Shown here: piece by piece, positions 7,627 to 16,744 of the stretch
How the letters are laid out: every line of letters starts with the position of its first letter
Numbering within the stretch: the first letter of the stretch is position 1
Origin: DASQUK01 sp963717085
GTDB taxonomy: Bacteria; Actinomycetota; Acidimicrobiia; Acidimicrobiales; VFJN01
Direction: 5' to 3'
NCBI GenBank assembly: GCA_963717085.1
Contig: CAVQVM010000024.1
Span: 164,996 to 228,995 of the forward strand
DNA length: 64,000 bases
Notes under the pieces: generated by a model
Database searches by the model: none
What the model was told of the DNA's origin: nothing
Seen by the model: only the letters and a program-made list of their open reading frames with translations
Translations under genes and position numbers: made by a program

Positions 7627-8607
7627 ATGACCGTGCTATTGCCCCCACCCGAGCCCGTCGTCGAGGCGGCCGGGCCGGGCGGTAGCCGGTCGAGGGGCCG
7701 CCGGCGCGACTGGATGCGCCGGCGGCCCCGCCCCCTGCCCTACGTGCTGCTGGTCCCGGCGATTGCCGCCATCGGGGTGGGCATGGGCTACCCGCTCTAC
7801 CGGCTCGCGGTCATGTCCACGCAGGAGTTCGGCCTGCGCCAGCAGTTCGGCACGGCGCCGCCGGAGTCGGTGGGCCTGGACAACTACCGCGAGCTGTTCG
7901 GCGACGCGTACTTCTGGGAGGTCCTGCGCCGCTCGGTCGTGTTCTGCCTGGTGAACGTGGCCCTCACGATGGCACTGGGCACGCTGGTGGCGCTGCTGCT
8001 CACCAGGCTGGGCAAGGGAATGCGGATCGCCGTCAGCTCGGCGCTCCTGTGCGCCTGGGCGGTGCCGGCACTGACCGCCAGCGTCATCTGGCAGTGGATC
8101 TTCGACCCCCGCTACGGCGTTGTGAACTGGGTCCTCAGCCGCCTGGGCGGCGACTTCGAGGGCCACTCGTGGCTGTCGGAGCCGCTGTCGTTCTACTTCG
8201 TCGCCACGCTGATCGTGGTCTGGATGGGCACCCCGTTCATCGCGCTCACCGTCTACGCCGGCATGACCCAGATTCCCGGCGAGGTCATGGAGGCGGCATC
8301 GATCGACGGCGCCGGCGCGTGGCAGCGGTTCCGCGACGTCATCTGGCCCAGCCTCCGCCCGCTGTTCGTGGTGCTCATCGCGCTGAGCACCTTGTGGGAC
8401 CTGCGGGTCTTCACCCAGATCTTCGTGCTGCAGCAGGCGGGCAGCGTCACCCGGGAGACCAACCTGCTGGGGACCTACGCCTACCGGGTCTCGGTGGGCG
8501 CCAACGACTTCGACATCGGGGCCGCCATCGCGATCGTCATGGTGGGCCTCACCCTGCTGCTGACCCTGTTCTACCTGCGCAACATGTTCCGCCAGGAGGA
8601 GCTGTGA
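7627..8607 (+). CDS. Sugar ABC transporter permease, MalF/UgpA type
   Basis: This inner-membrane subunit forms the sugar channel together with the next gene product. It has an arginine-rich cytoplasmic N-terminus, about six transmembrane segments from residue 38, and the EAA loop EVMEAASIDGAGAWQRFRDVIWP, which docks on the ATPase. The length of 326 aa is normal for the family. Its start codon is the third copy of the repeat boundary sequence, so translation is probably coupled to the 31-aa frame that ends on it. The stop overlaps the GTG of the next permease gene by 4 bp. Confidence 0.93.
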   Translation: MTVLLPPPEPVVEAAGPGGSRSRGRRRDWMRRRPRPLPYVLLVPAIAAIGVGMGYPLYRLAVMSTQEFGLRQQFGTAPPESVGLDNYRELFGDAYFWEVLRRSVVFCLVNVALTMALGTLVALLLTRLGKGMRIAVSSALLCAWAVPALTASVIWQWIFDPRYGVVNWVLSRLGGDFEGHSWLSEPLSFYFVATLIVVWMGTPFIALTVYAGMTQIPGEVMEAASIDGAGAWQRFRDVIWPSLRPLFVVLIALSTLWDLRVFTQIFVLQQAGSVTRETNLLGTYAYRVSVGANDFDIGAAIAIVMVGLTLLLTLFYLRNMFRQEEL

Positions 8608-9548
8608 CTGACGGATCGGTGCACGCTGCGGTCGTGGTGCCGGTGCCCGGCGGCACGGTCGGCGATGCGATCGCGCCGGAGGTGGCGACCGAAGAGACGT
8701 CCGAGGCCGCGGTCCAGCGCCGCCGGATCCGCGCCCACCGGATGCTCCTCAACGCCGTCGGCCTCGTGGTGATCGTGCTGGCGGCGTTCCCCGTCTACTG
8801 GATGATCAACACGTCGTTCCGCACCAACCTCGACATCCGCAGCGATCCCGAGTTCCTGCCGCTGCGCGGAACCCTTGCCAACTACCGCACGGTGTTCGAG
8901 CGCGACTTCTTCTGGACCGCCTTCCGCAACAGCATGATGGTCACGCTGCTCACGGTGGCCCTGGCGCTGTTCATGGCCTTCCTGGCCGCCCTGGCGATCT
9001 CCCGGTTCCGCTTCCGCGGTCGGGTGGCGTTCCTCGTGCTGATCCTGATCGTCCAGATGGTGCCGGCCGAGGCGCTGATGATCTCGCTGGTGAAGGTGCT
9101 GGACGGCTGGCACCTGCGCAACTCGATCATCGGACTCACCATCGCCTACCTGGCCTTCGTGCTGCCGTTCACCGTGTGGACGCTGCGCGGCTTCGTGGCG
9201 GGCGTGCCCAAGGAGCTCGAGGAGGCCGCCATGGTCGACGGCGCCAGCCGGTTGCGGGCGTTCTTCACCGTGACGTTCCCGCTGGTGGCCCCCGGCCTGG
9301 TGGCCACGGGCATCTTCGCCTTCATCCAGGCGTGGAACGAGTTCACCTACGCGCTGGTGATCATGGACCGTCCTTCGAAGCAGACCCTGCCGGTCTGGAT
9401 CCAGTTCTTCAACGAGGGCGAGCGCGGCACCAACTGGGGCGGCGTGATGGCGGCATCGACGCTCATCACCATCCCCGTGATCGTCTTCTTCCTCTTGGTG
9501 CAGCGCCGGGTCGTGGCCGGCATGACCGCCGGGGCGGTGAAGGGGTGA
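8604..9548 (+). CDS. Sugar ABC transporter permease, MalG/UgpE type
   Basis: This is the second membrane subunit of the amino-sugar importer. GTG 8604 overlaps the previous stop (GTGA) and lies behind a GGAGGAG site. The first 45 residues are a polar, poorly conserved extension. After it come six predicted membrane helices and the EAA motif (KELEEAAMVDGASRLRAFFTVTFP). The C-terminal NEFTYALVIM segment is typical of MalG proteins. At 314 aa the length is usual. The GTG start of the glycosidase gene overlaps the end of this gene by 4 bp, so the two are translated together. Confidence 0.93.
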   Translation: MTDGSVHAAVVVPVPGGTVGDAIAPEVATEETSEAAVQRRRIRAHRMLLNAVGLVVIVLAAFPVYWMINTSFRTNLDIRSDPEFLPLRGTLANYRTVFERDFFWTAFRNSMMVTLLTVALALFMAFLAALAISRFRFRGRVAFLVLILIVQMVPAEALMISLVKVLDGWHLRNSIIGLTIAYLAFVLPFTVWTLRGFVAGVPKELEEAAMVDGASRLRAFFTVTFPLVAPGLVATGIFAFIQAWNEFTYALVIMDRPSKQTLPVWIQFFNEGERGTNWGGVMAASTLITIPVIVFFLLVQRRVVAGMTAGAVKG

Positions 9549-11053
9549 GCGCCGACGCGCTGGTGCGGGCGGCGGCGGCCACGTTGCTGGCGTCGTTCCC
9601 CGGGGAGCGGGTGCCGGCCTGGCTGCTGGACCGGGTCGCCGGCGGGCTGGGCGGCGTGTGCCTCTACGGCTCGAACCGCGGGGCCGACCTGGCGGCCGTG
9701 GCGTCGACGATCCACCGCGCCCACCCGGGCGTGCTGGTCGCTCTGGACGAGGAGGGCGGGGACGTCACGCGCCTCGAGGCCGCCGCCGGCAGCTCCGTGC
9801 CCGGCAACGCCGCCCTCGGTGCCGCCGACGACCTCGACCTCACCCGCGGCGTCGCCGCCGCGCTCGGCGGCGCCCTGCGCGCCGCCGGCATCGACCTCGA
9901 CCTGGCGCCGTGCGCCGACGCCAACACCGATCCGGCCAACCCGGTCATCGGGGTGCGGTCGTTCGGCGCGGACCCGGAGGTGGTGGCCCGCCACACGGTC
10001 GCGTTCGTCGCGGGCCTGCAGGGGGCCGGCGTCGCGGCGTGCGTCAAGCATTTCCCGGGTCACGGGGCCGTCGACGTCGACTCGCACCTCGACCTGCCCA
10101 CGGTCCGCGCTCCACTCGAGCTCCTGCGTGCCCGGGAGCTGGTGCCGTTCCGGGCCGCCGTCGGCGCGGGTTCGGCAGCGATCATGACCGGCCACCTGCG
10201 CGTGCCGGCGCTCGACGGCGATCCCGCGACCGTGAGCCGCCGCATCCTCACCGGCCTGCTGCGCGACGAGCTCGGCTTCACTGGCGCCGTCGTCACCGAT
10301 GCCCTGGACATGGCTGGGATCGGCGGGCCCGCGGAGATACCGGCGAACGTGGTGCGCGCCGTCGCCGCCGGCGCGGACCTGTGCTGCCTGGGACCGGAAA
10401 ACACCGTCGCGCTCGTCGACGTGTGCACGGCCGCGCTCCTCAACGCCGTTGCGAGCGGCGCGCTGCCAGAGGCCCGGCTGCGGGACGCCGCAGCCCGGGT
10501 CACCGCGCTCCGGTTCCTGCCGCGGGATCGGTGGCCAGAGCCACCATTTCCGCGGCAGGTTTCGTCGCTGGCGGCGATCGGCGCCGAGGCCGCCCGGCGG
10601 GCCCTACGCATCGACGGCGAACTGCCGCCGTCCCTGTCCGGGGCCCACGTCGTGGAGCTCGACCGCCCCGCCAACATCGCGGCCGGGCCGGTCCCATGGG
10701 GGCTCGCCGCTCCGCTGGCCGCCGTCGACCCCACCAGCACCGCCGAGCGCCTGCCCGAGTCGGCCGGCGGCGCCGCCATCGCCGCCGCCCTCGCCGCGGC
10801 CGTGCAGCGGCCCCTCGTGGTCGTCGTGCGCGATGCCGAGCGCCGCCCGGCCCAGGCGGCGGTGCTGCGCAGCGTTCTCGCCGCCCGCCCCGACGCCATC
10901 GTCGTCGACATGGGCTGGCCCTCCGCCGAGCGCCCGCTGGGGTCGGCCGCCCGCATCGTCACCTTCGGCGCGTCCCGCGCCAGCGGGGAGGCCGCAGCTG
11001 CCATCCTGGTCGGCGCCGGCGCCGCTATCTCCAGGAGGACCTCCCGTGGCTGA
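9545..11053 (+). CDS. Glycoside hydrolase family 3, NagZ-like beta-N-acetylhexosaminidase
   Basis: NagZ-type GH3 enzymes release terminal beta-linked GlcNAc from chito-oligosaccharides or muropeptides. The diagnostic loop KHFPGHG is at residues 168-174 with the Asp-His dyad DSH at 179-181. The nucleophile is Asp252 in VVTDALDM. No signal peptide is seen, so the enzyme acts on imported sugars in the cytoplasm. At 502 aa it has the catalytic barrel plus about 170 C-terminal residues resembling the second GH3 domain. It sits between permease and ATPase genes with overlaps at both ends, which ties the importer to beta-GlcNAc compounds. Confidence 0.9.
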   Translation: MSADALVRAAAATLLASFPGERVPAWLLDRVAGGLGGVCLYGSNRGADLAAVASTIHRAHPGVLVALDEEGGDVTRLEAAAGSSVPGNAALGAADDLDLTRGVAAALGGALRAAGIDLDLAPCADANTDPANPVIGVRSFGADPEVVARHTVAFVAGLQGAGVAACVKHFPGHGAVDVDSHLDLPTVRAPLELLRARELVPFRAAVGAGSAAIMTGHLRVPALDGDPATVSRRILTGLLRDELGFTGAVVTDALDMAGIGGPAEIPANVVRAVAAGADLCCLGPENTVALVDVCTAALLNAVASGALPEARLRDAAARVTALRFLPRDRWPEPPFPRQVSSLAAIGAEAARRALRIDGELPPSLSGAHVVELDRPANIAAGPVPWGLAAPLAAVDPTSTAERLPESAGGAAIAAALAAAVQRPLVVVVRDAERRPAQAAVLRSVLAARPDAIVVDMGWPSAERPLGSAARIVTFGASRASGEAAAAILVGAGAAISRRTSRG

Positions 11054-12248
11054 CATCGCCATCCGCGGCGCCACCAAGATCTACGCCGGCGGTGCGGTTC
11101 CGGCCGTCGATGCCGTCGACCTCGACATCGCCGATGGCGAGCTGCTGGTGCTCGTCGGTCCGTCGGGGTGCGGCAAGTCCACGCTCCTGCGGATGATCGC
11201 CGGCCTCGAGGAGGTCACGGCGGGCTCGATCTCGATCGGCGGCCGCGACGTCACCTACCTCGCGCCCAAGGACCGCGACGTCGCCATGGTGTTCCAGAGC
11301 TACGCGCTCTACCCGCACATGACGGTGCGCAGGAACATCGGCTACCCGCTCAAGCTGGCCAAGACCCCCAAGGACGAGCTGGATCGTCGCGTGGAGGAGA
11401 CCGCCGAGCTCCTGCAGTTGACCGATGAGCTGGAGCGCCGGCCCGCCCAGCTCTCCGGCGGGCAACGCCAGCGGGTGGCGATGGGGCGGGCGATCGTCCG
11501 CCACCCGCACGCGTTCCTCATGGACGAGCCGCTGTCCAACCTCGACGCGAAGCTGCGGGTCGAGATGCGGGCCGAGATCGCCAGGCTGCAGCGCGAGCTG
11601 GCCGTCACCACCGTGTACGTGACACACGACCAGGTCGAGGCGATGACCATGGGCACGCGGGTCGCCGTGCTCCAGAAGGGTCGGCTGCAGCAGGTCGCCA
11701 CGCCCCAGCGGCTCTACGACGAGCCGGACAACCTCTTCGTCGCCACATTCATCGGGTCGCCGGCCATGAACCTGTTTCCCGGCCGCATCGAGGCCGCCGA
11801 GGGCGCCGAGGGCGCCGACGGGCTCACGCTCCGCTCGGGCCAGCACCGGCTGGCGCTCGGCCGTGCCACGCTGGCCTCCCACCCGGCCGTGCCGCGGATG
11901 GTCGGCCAGCCCGTCGTGATCGGCATCCGCCCCGAGGGACTGGCGGATGTGGCGCTGGAGCCGGGGGTTCCGGCGGACCGGGTGATCGAGGCGACCGTCG
12001 ACCTGGTCGAGTCGCTGGGCGCCGAGCTGATCGTGCACGTCACCGTGTCCGATCCCGTCCACGCGGCCGACGCCGCCTCGGACGCTTGGCGCCAGGTCGT
12101 GGCTCGGCGGGGGCGGGCGGTCGCCCGCCTGACCACTCGCAGCCGCCTGTCTGCAGGCGACGTGGTCAAGCTGGCCGTGGACACCACGCGGCTCCACCTG
12201 TTCGACGCCGAGACGGGCGCCTCGCTACGGGCTGCCGGCGCGGCTTGA
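11046..12248 (+). CDS. Sugar ABC transporter ATP-binding protein, MsmK/UgpC type
   Basis: This is the ATPase of the importer. Walker A GPSGCGKST is at residues 38-46, the Q-loop Gln at 84, the signature LSGGQ at 136-140, Walker B FLMDEP at 157-162 and the switch His at 194. The C-terminal 150 residues form the OB-like regulatory (TOBE) region of the MalK group. Length is 400 aa. GTG 11046 overlaps the glycosidase gene by 8 bp and has an AGGAGG site just upstream. Having its own ATPase is notable because many actinobacteria share one MsiK between sugar importers. Confidence 0.94.
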   Translation: MADIAIRGATKIYAGGAVPAVDAVDLDIADGELLVLVGPSGCGKSTLLRMIAGLEEVTAGSISIGGRDVTYLAPKDRDVAMVFQSYALYPHMTVRRNIGYPLKLAKTPKDELDRRVEETAELLQLTDELERRPAQLSGGQRQRVAMGRAIVRHPHAFLMDEPLSNLDAKLRVEMRAEIARLQRELAVTTVYVTHDQVEAMTMGTRVAVLQKGRLQQVATPQRLYDEPDNLFVATFIGSPAMNLFPGRIEAAEGAEGADGLTLRSGQHRLALGRATLASHPAVPRMVGQPVVIGIRPEGLADVALEPGVPADRVIEATVDLVESLGAELIVHVTVSDPVHAADAASDAWRQVVARRGRAVARLTTRSRLSAGDVVKLAVDTTRLHLFDAETGASLRAAGAA

Positions 12249-12261
12249 ATTGAGGCCGCAC

Positions 12262-13308
12262 GTGTCCGATCTCCTCCTCGCCGGACTCGACATCGGCGGC
12301 ACCAAGACGCTCGCGGTGGCGGTCTCGGTGCCGGCGGCCACCGTCGCCGGGGCGCCGGCGGTCGTCGAGGGTTCGATCGTCGCCACCGTGCGCCGCGCCA
12401 CCCGGGGCGGGCCGGACGAGGTGCGGATCTCGGTCGCAGAGACGCTTGCTGACCTCGCGGCCGCCGCGGGGGTGCCCGTCGACGGGTTCGCGGCCGTTGG
12501 CATGGGCATCCCCGGCCTGGTCGACCGGGAGGCCGGAACCGTACGGCACGCCGTCAACCTCGGCCTCGGCGAGGTGCCGCTGGCCCTCGCCGACCATGTC
12601 GGTCGCCTCGCACGGGCGCCGGTGGTGGTCGACAACGATGTCAACGTCGCCGCCGTGGGGGCCGCCTCGGCGCTCGGCTGCCCGGGGGATCTCGCCTACC
12701 TGAGCGTGGGTACCGGCGTGGCCGCCGGTTTCGTGCTGGGGGGCCGCGTCCGCCAGGGTGCGCACGGTGCCGCCGGCGAGATTGGCCATCTGCCGGTCGA
12801 CCCGAGCGGCCCGCTGTGCGAATGCGGCCAGCGGGGCTGCCTCGAGGCGGTCGCCTCGGGCACCGCCATCGCCAAGCGCTGGCCGTCGGCTGGCGGCGCG
12901 GCGTCGGCGGCGTCGGCGCTGCTGACCGCGGCCGCGGCCGGGGACGGCGTCGCCGCCGAGGTGCGGGACGAGGTGGCGGCGTACCTGGCCGGCGCCGTTG
13001 CGCTCATCGCCCAGACGGTCGACCCCCAGATCATCGTGCTGGGCGGGGGGGTGGCGGAGGCGGGCGCACCCTTGCTCGATGCGGTGGTCGACGCCTTGCA
13101 CGCCCGGGCCGAGCGGTCACCGGTGCTCGCCGCACTCGACCTGGCCGGCCGCGTGGCCCTGGTTCCGGAGGGCGTACCCGCGGGAGCATTGGGTGCCGCC
13201 CTGCTGGCCCGGGCGCATCTTGCTGCAGACAGTGTCCACACTGCCGCCGACAGTGCTGGTGACGGGTTTCGGGGCCGGATGACGGAGACTCGCCAGGCGA
13301 CATTGTGA
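12262..13308 (+). CDS. ROK-family sugar kinase, probably N-acetylglucosamine kinase
   Basis: ROK kinases phosphorylate free sugars at C6 with ATP. The phosphate loop DIGGTKT is at residues 10-16, the catalytic Asp in DNDVN at 124-128, EIGH at 173-176 and the zinc cluster CECGQRGCLE at 186-195. There is no helix-turn-helix, so it is a kinase and not a repressor. GTG 12262 is preferred because TTGAGG lies just upstream; a TTG at 12250 is a weaker alternative. In this operon the product, GlcNAc-6-P, would feed NagA directly. ManNAc or glucose as substrate cannot be excluded. The stop overlaps the nagA start. Confidence 0.85.
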   Translation: MSDLLLAGLDIGGTKTLAVAVSVPAATVAGAPAVVEGSIVATVRRATRGGPDEVRISVAETLADLAAAAGVPVDGFAAVGMGIPGLVDREAGTVRHAVNLGLGEVPLALADHVGRLARAPVVVDNDVNVAAVGAASALGCPGDLAYLSVGTGVAAGFVLGGRVRQGAHGAAGEIGHLPVDPSGPLCECGQRGCLEAVASGTAIAKRWPSAGGAASAASALLTAAAAGDGVAAEVRDEVAAYLAGAVALIAQTVDPQIIVLGGGVAEAGAPLLDAVVDALHARAERSPVLAALDLAGRVALVPEGVPAGALGAALLARAHLAADSVHTAADSAGDGFRGRMTETRQATL

Positions 13309-14666
13309 CCATGCGATCGCCGGATTCGCTGGTCATTTCGGGCGGAAACGTGCTGACAGCGAACGGATTGTCCGCCTGCGACGTGTTCCTGGCGAATGGC
13401 CGCATCGTCAGCGTCGGTTCCGACGTTGGCACTAGCGGGACAGGAGGCGGTGGACCAGGCGAACCGACGGAGGTTGGTACGGCCGGTGCCGGGGCCGAGC
13501 GTGCCGTCCTCCGACTGTTCGCCTCGAACGAAACCGGGGAGGCCGCCGGGGGAGAGCCCCCGGCGGCGCCCGGTGACCCGTCATGGGTCTCGGTGCGCCG
13601 CCTCGATGCCGCCGGGGTGCTGGTCGTTCCGGGCTTCGTCGATCTCCAGTGCAACGGCGCAGTCGGCGTGGACATCACGGCCGAGCCGGAGCGCCTGTGG
13701 GAAGTGGCGGCGGCGCTACCGCGCTGGGGCGTCACCGCCTGGCTGCCGACCGTCGTGACGGCCCCGCCGGCCACTCGCGCGCGGGCGCTGGCGGCGCTGC
13801 GCTCGGGGCCGCGGCGCGGGCCAGACGGCGGGCGTCCGTTCGCCGTGCCCCTGGGCCTCCACTTCGAGGGGCCGTTCCTGGCGCCCGAGCGACGCGGCGC
13901 CCACCCGGTGGAGCACCTGCGGGCGCCGGATCCGTCGTTGGTGGCCGACGAGGGATGGACCCGCCAGTCAGGCGTGGCCCTCGTGACGCTCGCCCCGGAA
14001 CAGCCGCGTGCCCTCGACGTCGTGCGCGACCTCGTCGATGCCGGGGTGATGGTGTCGGCGGGCCACTCGTCCGCAAGCGCCGAGGAGGCAACGGCCGCCA
14101 TCGACGCCGGCGTGACGGCCGTGACCCACCTGTTCAACGCCATGGGCCCACTCCACCACCGCGATCCCGGCCTCGCCGGCGTAGCGCTCTCAGACGAGCG
14201 CGTCCGCGTGGGCGCTATCGCCGACGGCCTCCACCTGCATCCAGCCACCGTGGCGCTGGCGGCGCGGGCGTTGGGGGACCGGCTGTGCCTCGTGACCGAC
14301 GCGGTGGCAGCCCTCGGCATGCCGGCCGGCCGGGTGCCGCTGGGAGTGCTGGAAGCATTCGCCACCGAAGACGGCGTGCGCCTGGCCGACGGCACGCTGG
14401 CCGGCAGCGACCTGTCCCTCGATCGGGCAGTGCGCAATCTGATGGCGTTCGCCGGTGTGTCCCTACCCGCGGCGGTGGCGGCGGTGACCGCGTCGCCGGC
14501 GGCGCTGCTGGGGCTCGACGACCGCGGCGTGATCCGCGCCGGGGCGGCCGCCGACCTCGCGCTGCTGGACGCGGGTGGTGGGGTCGTGGCGACGGTCGTC
14601 GGAGGCCGCATCGCGTTCGACCGCCGCACGTCCTCGCCCGACGACGCGATCCGGCGGCGGGTGTAG
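13305..14666 (+). CDS. nagA: N-acetylglucosamine-6-phosphate deacetylase
   Basis: NagA removes acetate from GlcNAc-6-P in the cytoplasm. The metal and catalytic motifs of the amidohydrolase barrel are present: VPGFVDLQCNGA (residues 108-119), HFEGPFL (Glu188 is a metal ligand), GHSSA, VTHLFNAM, DGLHLH and LVTDAV. Length is 453 aa, longer than the usual 380-400, because residues about 42-95 form a Gly/Pro/Ala-rich stretch between the first beta strands and the barrel. GTG 13305 overlaps the kinase stop; ATG 13311 is an alternative. The kinase-nagA-nagB order is a complete route from GlcNAc to fructose-6-P. Confidence 0.93.
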   Translation: MTMRSPDSLVISGGNVLTANGLSACDVFLANGRIVSVGSDVGTSGTGGGGPGEPTEVGTAGAGAERAVLRLFASNETGEAAGGEPPAAPGDPSWVSVRRLDAAGVLVVPGFVDLQCNGAVGVDITAEPERLWEVAAALPRWGVTAWLPTVVTAPPATRARALAALRSGPRRGPDGGRPFAVPLGLHFEGPFLAPERRGAHPVEHLRAPDPSLVADEGWTRQSGVALVTLAPEQPRALDVVRDLVDAGVMVSAGHSSASAEEATAAIDAGVTAVTHLFNAMGPLHHRDPGLAGVALSDERVRVGAIADGLHLHPATVALAARALGDRLCLVTDAVAALGMPAGRVPLGVLEAFATEDGVRLADGTLAGSDLSLDRAVRNLMAFAGVSLPAAVAAVTASPAALLGLDDRGVIRAGAAADLALLDAGGGVVATVVGGRIAFDRRTSSPDDAIRRRV

Positions 14667-14715
14667 CGGCCATGGCATCGCCATCGTCCGCAGGTTCGGG
14701 GTGCGGACGGTCGCC

Positions 14716-15498
14716 ATGGAGGTCGTGATCGTCGCCGGCGGCGACGAAGCCGGCGAACTTGCGGGCGGCGCCATCGCCGCGCTCGTGTCCCGCATGCCCG
14801 GCGCCGTCCTGGGCCTCGCGACCGGGACCTCTCCGCTAGCGGTCTACCGCGACCTCGCCGGTCGCCACGCCGCCGGGCGGCTCAGCCTCGCCGGGGCGCG
14901 GGCGTTCCTGCTCGACGAGTATGTGGGCCTGTCCGCCGGCCACCCCCAGTCGTACCGGTCGTTCATCGCCCGGGAGCTCGAGGCGCACGTCGACTTCGCC
15001 CCCGGTGCCATCGGCGGGCCCGACGTCCACGCCGACGATCTCCTGGCGGCCTGCGACGCGTACGAGGCGGCCATCCGCGCCGCCGGCGGCGTCGACCTCC
15101 AGCTGCTGGGGATCGGCACCGACGGGCACATCGGGTTCAACGAGCCGGCATCGTCGCTCGCCTCGCGAACCCGCATCAAGACGCTCACCGACCAGACCCG
15201 CCGGGACAACGCGCGCTTCTTCGCGTCGCTCGACGAGGTCCCGCGCCACGTTGTCACCCAGGGCGTGGGCACGATTCTCGAGGCCCGCCACCTGGTGCTG
15301 CTGGCGTTCGGATCCGCCAAGGCGGGTGCGGTGGCCGCGGCGGTCGAGGGGCCGGTCACGGCCATGGTCCCCGCTTCGGCGCTCCAGCTCCATCCCCACG
15401 CCACCGTGGTGATCGACGCGGCGGCCGCATCCCGGCTGCGCCTCGCCGACTACTACCGGGAGACGTGGGCGCACAAGCCGCCGTGGCAGGGACTCTGA
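14716..15498 (+). CDS. nagB: Glucosamine-6-phosphate deaminase
   Basis: NagB converts glucosamine-6-P to fructose-6-P and ammonia, the last step of amino-sugar breakdown. The active-site residues can be placed: Asp67 in LLDEYVG, and Asp136, His138 and Glu143 in GIGTDGHIGFNEP, with the family spacing. ATG 14716 gives 260 aa and starts directly at the first beta strand (MEVVIVAGG). A GTG at 14701 would add five residues. It lies 49 bp after nagA. The C-terminus (ETWAHKPPWQGL) resembles that of actinobacterial NagB proteins. Confidence 0.94.
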   Translation: MEVVIVAGGDEAGELAGGAIAALVSRMPGAVLGLATGTSPLAVYRDLAGRHAAGRLSLAGARAFLLDEYVGLSAGHPQSYRSFIARELEAHVDFAPGAIGGPDVHADDLLAACDAYEAAIRAAGGVDLQLLGIGTDGHIGFNEPASSLASRTRIKTLTDQTRRDNARFFASLDEVPRHVVTQGVGTILEARHLVLLAFGSAKAGAVAAAVEGPVTAMVPASALQLHPHATVVIDAAAASRLRLADYYRETWAHKPPWQGL

Positions 15499-15557
15499 CG
15501 CCTCCTGTGCACCGGAACCGCTTCAGGGCCGGGGACACCGGTCGGTACGATCCCCGC

Positions 15558-16505
15558 ATGGCGTCCCGAGGACCGGAACCGGTACTGCGCATCGGCTTCC
15601 TGGGGCCCGAGGGCACGTTCACCGAGCAGGCCCTCGTGTCGCAGTCCGACCTGGCGGGACACCAGCTTGTGGCCCTGCCGTCGATCCCCGATGTGCTCAA
15701 CGCCGTCGAGGAGGGCGACGTGGACCTCGGCTTCGTCGGCATCGAGAACTCGATCGAGGGCGCGGTCACCGTCACGGTCGACGCGCTGGCCTTCGAGACC
15801 GAGCTGCTCATCCAGCGCGAGGTCGTGATGGGCGTCCAGATGAACCTGCTGGCGCCGAGTGGCGTGGCGCTGGTCGACGTCCGGCGGGTGCTGTCGATGC
15901 CCGTGGCCACCGCCCAGTGCCGGTCGTTCCTGCACCGCGAGCTGCCGGGCGCCGTCACCGTAGCCACGCCGTCCACGGCCGAGGCCGCCCAGCTGGTGGC
16001 CGGCGCCGAGCAGGACGGCCACACCGCCGCGATCGCTCCGGCGGTGGCGGCCAAGGTCTACGGGCTCGACGTGCTGTCCAGCGACATCGAGGACCATGCC
16101 GACAACGCCACCCGGTTCGTGGTCGTGGCGCGTGACGGCGTTCCCGCGCCCTCGGGCCACGACAAGACGTCGATCGTCGTGTTCCAACGCCACGACCGCC
16201 CGGGCTCGCTGCTCACGATCCTCCAGGAGTTCGCCGCCCGGTCCATCAACCTGACGAAGCTCGAGTCGCGGCCCACCAAGAAGGGGCTCGGCAACTACTG
16301 CTTCCTGATCGACCTCGAGGGCCACGTCGGCGACGAGCTGGTGGCGGATTGCCTGCGCGACCTCCGGTCCAAGGTCGAGGACGTGAAGTTCCTCGGCTCG
16401 TACCCCGCCGCCGGCGAGCACGGACCGGCCCGGCGCCGCGACGCCGAGGCCCGCTGGCGCGCCGCCAGCGAGTGGGTTGACGGGCTGCGCCGCGCGATCC
16501 GGTAG
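15558..16505 (+). CDS. pheA: Prephenate dehydratase
   Basis: It converts prephenate to phenylpyruvate in phenylalanine synthesis. The N-terminal catalytic domain begins RIGFLGPEGTFTEQA and carries the conserved Thr-Arg-Phe in DNATRFVVV. The C-terminal ACT domain (SIVVFQRHDRPGSLLTILQEF) with ESRP binds phenylalanine for feedback control. No chorismate mutase domain is fused. Length is 315 aa. ATG 15558 is chosen because it directly precedes the first strand. It follows nagB by 59 bp on the same strand but is functionally unrelated, and its transcription may be independent. Confidence 0.94.
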   Translation: MASRGPEPVLRIGFLGPEGTFTEQALVSQSDLAGHQLVALPSIPDVLNAVEEGDVDLGFVGIENSIEGAVTVTVDALAFETELLIQREVVMGVQMNLLAPSGVALVDVRRVLSMPVATAQCRSFLHRELPGAVTVATPSTAEAAQLVAGAEQDGHTAAIAPAVAAKVYGLDVLSSDIEDHADNATRFVVVARDGVPAPSGHDKTSIVVFQRHDRPGSLLTILQEFAARSINLTKLESRPTKKGLGNYCFLIDLEGHVGDELVADCLRDLRSKVEDVKFLGSYPAAGEHGPARRRDAEARWRAASEWVDGLRRAIR

Positions 16506-16561
16506 CGGTTGCGGCCCGGCGGGCCAAGCCGAACGACCTCGGGCGGTAGCCTTCGCTGGTC

Positions 16562-16646
16562 GGAGCGGTGGCCGAGTGGACGAAGGCGGCAGTCTTGAAA
16601 ACTGCTGACCCTCCGGGGTCCGTGGGTTCGAATCCCACCCGCTCCG
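16562..16646 (+). tRNA. tRNA-Ser (anticodon TGA)
   Basis: An 85-nt class II tRNA folds with acceptor GGAGCGG/CCGCTCC, anticodon stem GCAGT/ACTGC around loop CTTGAAA, a long variable arm (GACCCTCCGGGGTC) and T-arm GTGGG-TTCGAAT-CCCAC. The discriminator base is G, normal for serine. CCA is not encoded. Its last 19 bases plus the next one recur with one mismatch at 21529-21548. Confidence 0.97.
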
Positions 16647-16744
16647 CACACCCGATCGCACCCGCGCTGACGAACGTCGCACGTTCCGGATCCTCCAGCC
16701 GTGCCGCCGATCCTGACGGCACAGCGCTCTACCGAGCCGCGGTG

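Noticed and set aside
15499..16505. Possible leader or T-box for pheA
   Set aside because: The nagB-pheA gap is only 59 bp and shows no leader peptide rich in Phe or T-box sequence.
16562..16646. tRNA as selenocysteine tRNA because the anticodon is near TCA
   Set aside because: The anticodon is TGA, the length is 85 nt and the acceptor/T-arm geometry is that of ordinary tRNA-Ser.
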